From: CAZYYO01 sp964650965 | Lineage (GTDB): Bacteria; Bacillota; Clostridia; Lachnospirales; Lachnospiraceae | NCBI GenBank assembly: GCA_964650965.1 | Contig: CAZYYO010000094.1 | Span: forward strand, 1 to 7,511 | DNA length: 7,511 nt | Reading direction: 5' to 3' | Shown here: positions 5,737 through 7,511 of the stretch, in pieces | How positions within the stretch are numbered: position 1 is the stretch's first letter | Layout of the letters: every line of letters starts with the position of its first letter | Program-made: the position numbers and the translations under genes | Notes under the pieces: generated by a model | Seen by the model: the letters and a program-made list of their open reading frames with translations, nothing else | Told to the model about the DNA's origin: nothing | The model's database searches: none

Positions 5737-6960
5737 TTATGACCGATAATCGGCATTAATCTTCACATAGTCGTAAGTCAGGTCGCATCCCCAGGCAGTA
5801 GCCGTAGCATCTCCCTGCTTCATATCACAAATGGCGGTAACTGCATCACAGCTTAGAATTTTTGTAGCCTCCTGTTCGCTGTAATCCAAGGCAACACCAT
5901 TTTCAATAATTTTAAGCTGTCCATTGGCACTTTTAAAATATAAATCTACAGCCTCCGGGTCGAAGTCCACCCCGGCATAGCCTAAGGCACATAGAATTCT
6001 TCCCCAGTTGGCATCATGTCCATAGATAGCCGCCTTGGTAAGACTAGAGGTAATCACCGACTTGCTTAAGGTAACTGCTTCCTGCTTATTTCTTGCATGT
6101 TCTACGGTTACTTCAAATAATGCAGTAGCTCCTTCTCCATCTCCCGCCATCATCATGGCCAGGGTCTTATTTACCTCCATAAGGGCTTCTAAGAATTTCC
6201 GGTAATTGTCATCCTTGGTAACCACCGGCTTATTTCCAGCCATTCCATTTGCCATAAGAAGACAGGTATCATTCGTGGAGGTATCTCCATCTACAGAAAT
6301 CATATTATAGGTATCTGCCACTACTGTGCTTAATGCCTCCTGAAGCAGCTTCTTATCAATGGCAAGATCCGTGGTGACAAAGCTTAGCATGGTGCACATA
6401 TTAGGATGAATCATTCCACTTCCCTTACTCATACCACCAACGGTAATCAATTTACCATCTACTTCAAAGGTCACCGCTGCTTCCTTCTCGTGGGTATCGG
6501 TAGTCATAATGGCGCGGGCTGCTGCATTTCCACTTTGGATACTGCCATCTAGTGTGGGAACCATGGTACGAATTCCCTGGCACAGCTTATCCATAGGAAG
6601 CTGCATACCAATCACTCCGGTAGATGCCACCAGAACGGATTCCTCTGGAATGGAAAGCTCTCCTGCAAGACACTGTGCCGTCTTGCTGCAATAGGAATAG
6701 CCCTCCTGTCCGGTACAGGCATTGGCAATTCCTGCATTAATCACCACTGCCTGAGCATACTGAGAAGTATTCACCACCTGCTGGTCCCATTTTACCGGAG
6801 CAGCCTTCACTACGTTTGTGGTAAAGGTACCAGCTACCTGGCAAGGCTTTTCACTGTAAATCAGTGCCATATCCTCTCTGTCCTTATATTTAATTCCTGC
6901 TGCTGTATGTGCCGCCATAAATCCCTGGGAGGCTGTTACTCCACCTGTTATTTTCTTCAT
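5737..6960 (-). CDS. argJ: Glutamate N-acetyltransferase / ornithine acetyltransferase (self-cleaving)
   Basis: This 407-residue enzyme moves the acetyl group of N-acetylornithine to glutamate, releasing ornithine and regenerating acetylglutamate. The bifunctional form can also use acetyl-CoA. It is an N-terminal nucleophile protein that cuts itself into two chains. The cleavage site lies in KGSGMIHPNMCTML: T190 (codon 6393-6391) is the predicted nucleophile, giving chains 1-189 and 190-407. Other family marks are STGVIG (113-118, oxyanion hole), VDGDTSTNDT (223-232), GDGEGATA (273-280), GHDANWGRI (314-322) and the C-terminal VKINADYRS. The residue before the nucleophile is Cys189, where Ala is most familiar. 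Whether the enzyme is mono- or bifunctional cannot be decided from sequence. The start at 6960 was chosen because GAGGTG lies 6 bases upstream and the family N-terminus begins here; a longer ORF to 7029 adds 23 unrelated residues. It lies 69 bases after the GNAT gene. Confidence 0.97.
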   Translation of the reverse strand: MKKITGGVTASQGFMAAHTAAGIKYKDREDMALIYSEKPCQVAGTFTTNVVKAAPVKWDQQVVNTSQYAQAVVINAGIANACTGQEGYSYCSKTAQCLAGELSIPEESVLVASTGVIGMQLPMDKLCQGIRTMVPTLDGSIQSGNAAARAIMTTDTHEKEAAVTFEVDGKLITVGGMSKGSGMIHPNMCTMLSFVTTDLAIDKKLLQEALSTVVADTYNMISVDGDTSTNDTCLLMANGMAGNKPVVTKDDNYRKFLEALMEVNKTLAMMMAGDGEGATALFEVTVEHARNKQEAVTLSKSVITSSLTKAAIYGHDANWGRILCALGYAGVDFDPEAVDLYFKSANGQLKIIENGVALDYSEQEATKILSCDAVTAICDMKQGDATATAWGCDLTYDYVKINADYRS

Positions 6961-6985
6961 CTTTGTCACCTCGTTTTTTTGAACA

Positions 6986-7024
6986 TCAGTCCATCCTAAA
7001 TTTGCCTTGGGCAAATGGACTTGA
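6986..7024 (-). promoter_or_regulatory. Intercistronic stem-loop between the GNAT gene and argJ
   Basis: A perfect 7-bp inverted repeat (7000-7006 and 7010-7016, loop of 3) is nested inside a second pairing. The outer pairing joins 6989-6992 to 7017-7020, extendable by TCA at 6986-6988 with TGA at 7022-7024 across a one-base bulge; a 7-base bulge (6993-6999) separates the two stems on one side. No U-tract follows on the minus strand, so it does not look like an intrinsic terminator. The argJ ribosome binding site (6967-6972) lies outside it. It could set mRNA processing or stability between the two genes, but the role is unknown. Confidence 0.45.
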
Positions 7025-7029
7025 CACAA

Positions 7030-7488
7030 TTATTGATTAAATCGAACAATATTTTCATCATTTAATGGAAAATCATAATAATTTAAGTCTGGTCGTAAAT
7101 GCCAGCCCTCTTCATTCCAGAATTGGTTGCCTACCTTATTATCGGTAAATGCAACCAGACATAATTTATTAATGTGCTCTGCCTGAAGTGCCCGCATACA
7201 GGCGGTAGCCATTGCCTTGCCTATTCCCTGCTTACGATACTCTTCCTGCACACACACGTGATAGAAGCTTCCCTGTCTCCCATCATGTCCACATAGAATG
7301 GTTCCGACAATGCTGTTGTCTACCAGTGCCACCATACTGGTGTTAGGGTTTCGATCCAGGAAGCGTAGCACCCCTTCTTCGGAATCATCAATGCTTCTGA
7401 TTCCAAAGCCATGAATCTTCATCCACAGCTGATGCACCTTATGGTAATCCTCTGGTGTCATGACACGGATTGTGTAATTTATCATCAT
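7030..7488 (-). CDS. GNAT-family N-acetyltransferase, YpeA-like
   Basis: This 152-residue single-domain GCN5-related acetyltransferase is predicted to be cytoplasmic and to use acetyl-CoA. The acetyl-CoA pyrophosphate loop is seen as RKQGIG (85-90, the R/Q-x-x-G-x-G/A motif) after the strand FYHVCVQ. The block VGTILCGHDGRQG (61-73) resembles the corresponding region of E. coli YpeA, and NQFWNEEGW (121-129) is the usual C-terminal motif. The acceptor is not identifiable. Its place directly upstream of argJ, on the same strand, suggests a link with arginine synthesis; one idea is a short N-acetylglutamate synthase that primes the acetyl cycle, but YpeA-like proteins elsewhere have no such assignment. 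Two adjacent ATG codons (7488 and 7485) are possible starts; the GAGG site is 5 and 8 bases from them, so the second may be the one used. Nothing upstream beyond about 20 bases is visible. Confidence 0.9.
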   Translation of the reverse strand: MMINYTIRVMTPEDYHKVHQLWMKIHGFGIRSIDDSEEGVLRFLDRNPNTSMVALVDNSIVGTILCGHDGRQGSFYHVCVQEEYRKQGIGKAMATACMRALQAEHINKLCLVAFTDNKVGNQFWNEEGWHLRPDLNYYDFPLNDENIVRFNQ

Positions 7489-7511
7489 CTTATCCTCTTA
7501 TAATTATAGCT

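Noticed and set aside
6973..6980. Run of seven T on the plus strand near the GNAT-argJ stem-loop
   Set aside because: It could form a terminator only for plus-strand transcription, but no plus-strand gene exists, and the run is separated from the hairpin arm and not abutting it in the required order.
7503..7508. Perfect TATAAT on the minus strand upstream of the GNAT gene
   Set aside because: Transcription from it would start around 7496, inside the ribosome binding site and about 8 bases before the ATG. The -35 region is outside the window, so it cannot be supported as a promoter.

Overview
The window is a gene-dense, single-direction stretch of a low-to-mid GC Firmicute genome. All eight complete genes, and a ninth cut by the left edge, lie on the minus strand, so the biology reads from right to left. 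Lachnospiraceae or a related clostridial family is the best guess. This rests on the argJ-argB-argD order, strong AAGGAG/GAGG ribosome binding sites, ATG starts, lipoprotein signal peptides and a WalRK-like two-component pair; no rRNA or marker gene fixes the genus. A run of exactly 100 N inside the sensor kinase shows that this is a scaffolded draft assembly.

Right half (about 3623-7488): an arginine biosynthesis operon. A short GNAT acetyltransferase comes first, then argJ (ornithine/glutamate acetyltransferase), argB (N-acetylglutamate kinase) and argD (acetylornithine aminotransferase). ArgJ recycles the acetyl group from acetylornithine to glutamate, ArgB phosphorylates acetylglutamate and ArgD makes acetylornithine. 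The reductase ArgC is not in the window and may lie beyond the right edge. ArgB carries the N-terminal helix and C-terminal signature of arginine-inhibited enzymes, so it is the probable feedback point. A nested stem-loop without a U-tract lies between the GNAT gene and argJ.

Middle (3500-3622): an intergenic region with no obvious terminator for argD. It holds a good candidate sigma-A promoter and a compact leader for the next operon: a 3-codon open reading frame (M-R-K-stop) with its own GAGG site, placed inside a perfect 8-bp hairpin whose 3' arm is the ribosome binding site of the next gene.

Left half (1-3499): a tightly packed signalling and envelope operon. It runs from a ComEA-like lipoprotein (SLBB plus helix-hairpin-helix) to an OmpR/WalR-type response regulator, a membrane sensor kinase (interrupted by the assembly gap), a two-domain GerMN lipoprotein and the first eight codons of another gene. 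The unit RR-HK-GerMN lipoprotein has the same layout as actinobacterial mtrA-mtrB-lpqB, where the GerMN lipoprotein modulates the kinase. A DNA-uptake-type ComEA heading such an operon, perhaps with ComEC following the GerMN gene, is the most interesting feature of the window. It suggests, without proving, that a surface-sensing two-component system is wired to DNA uptake or envelope functions.
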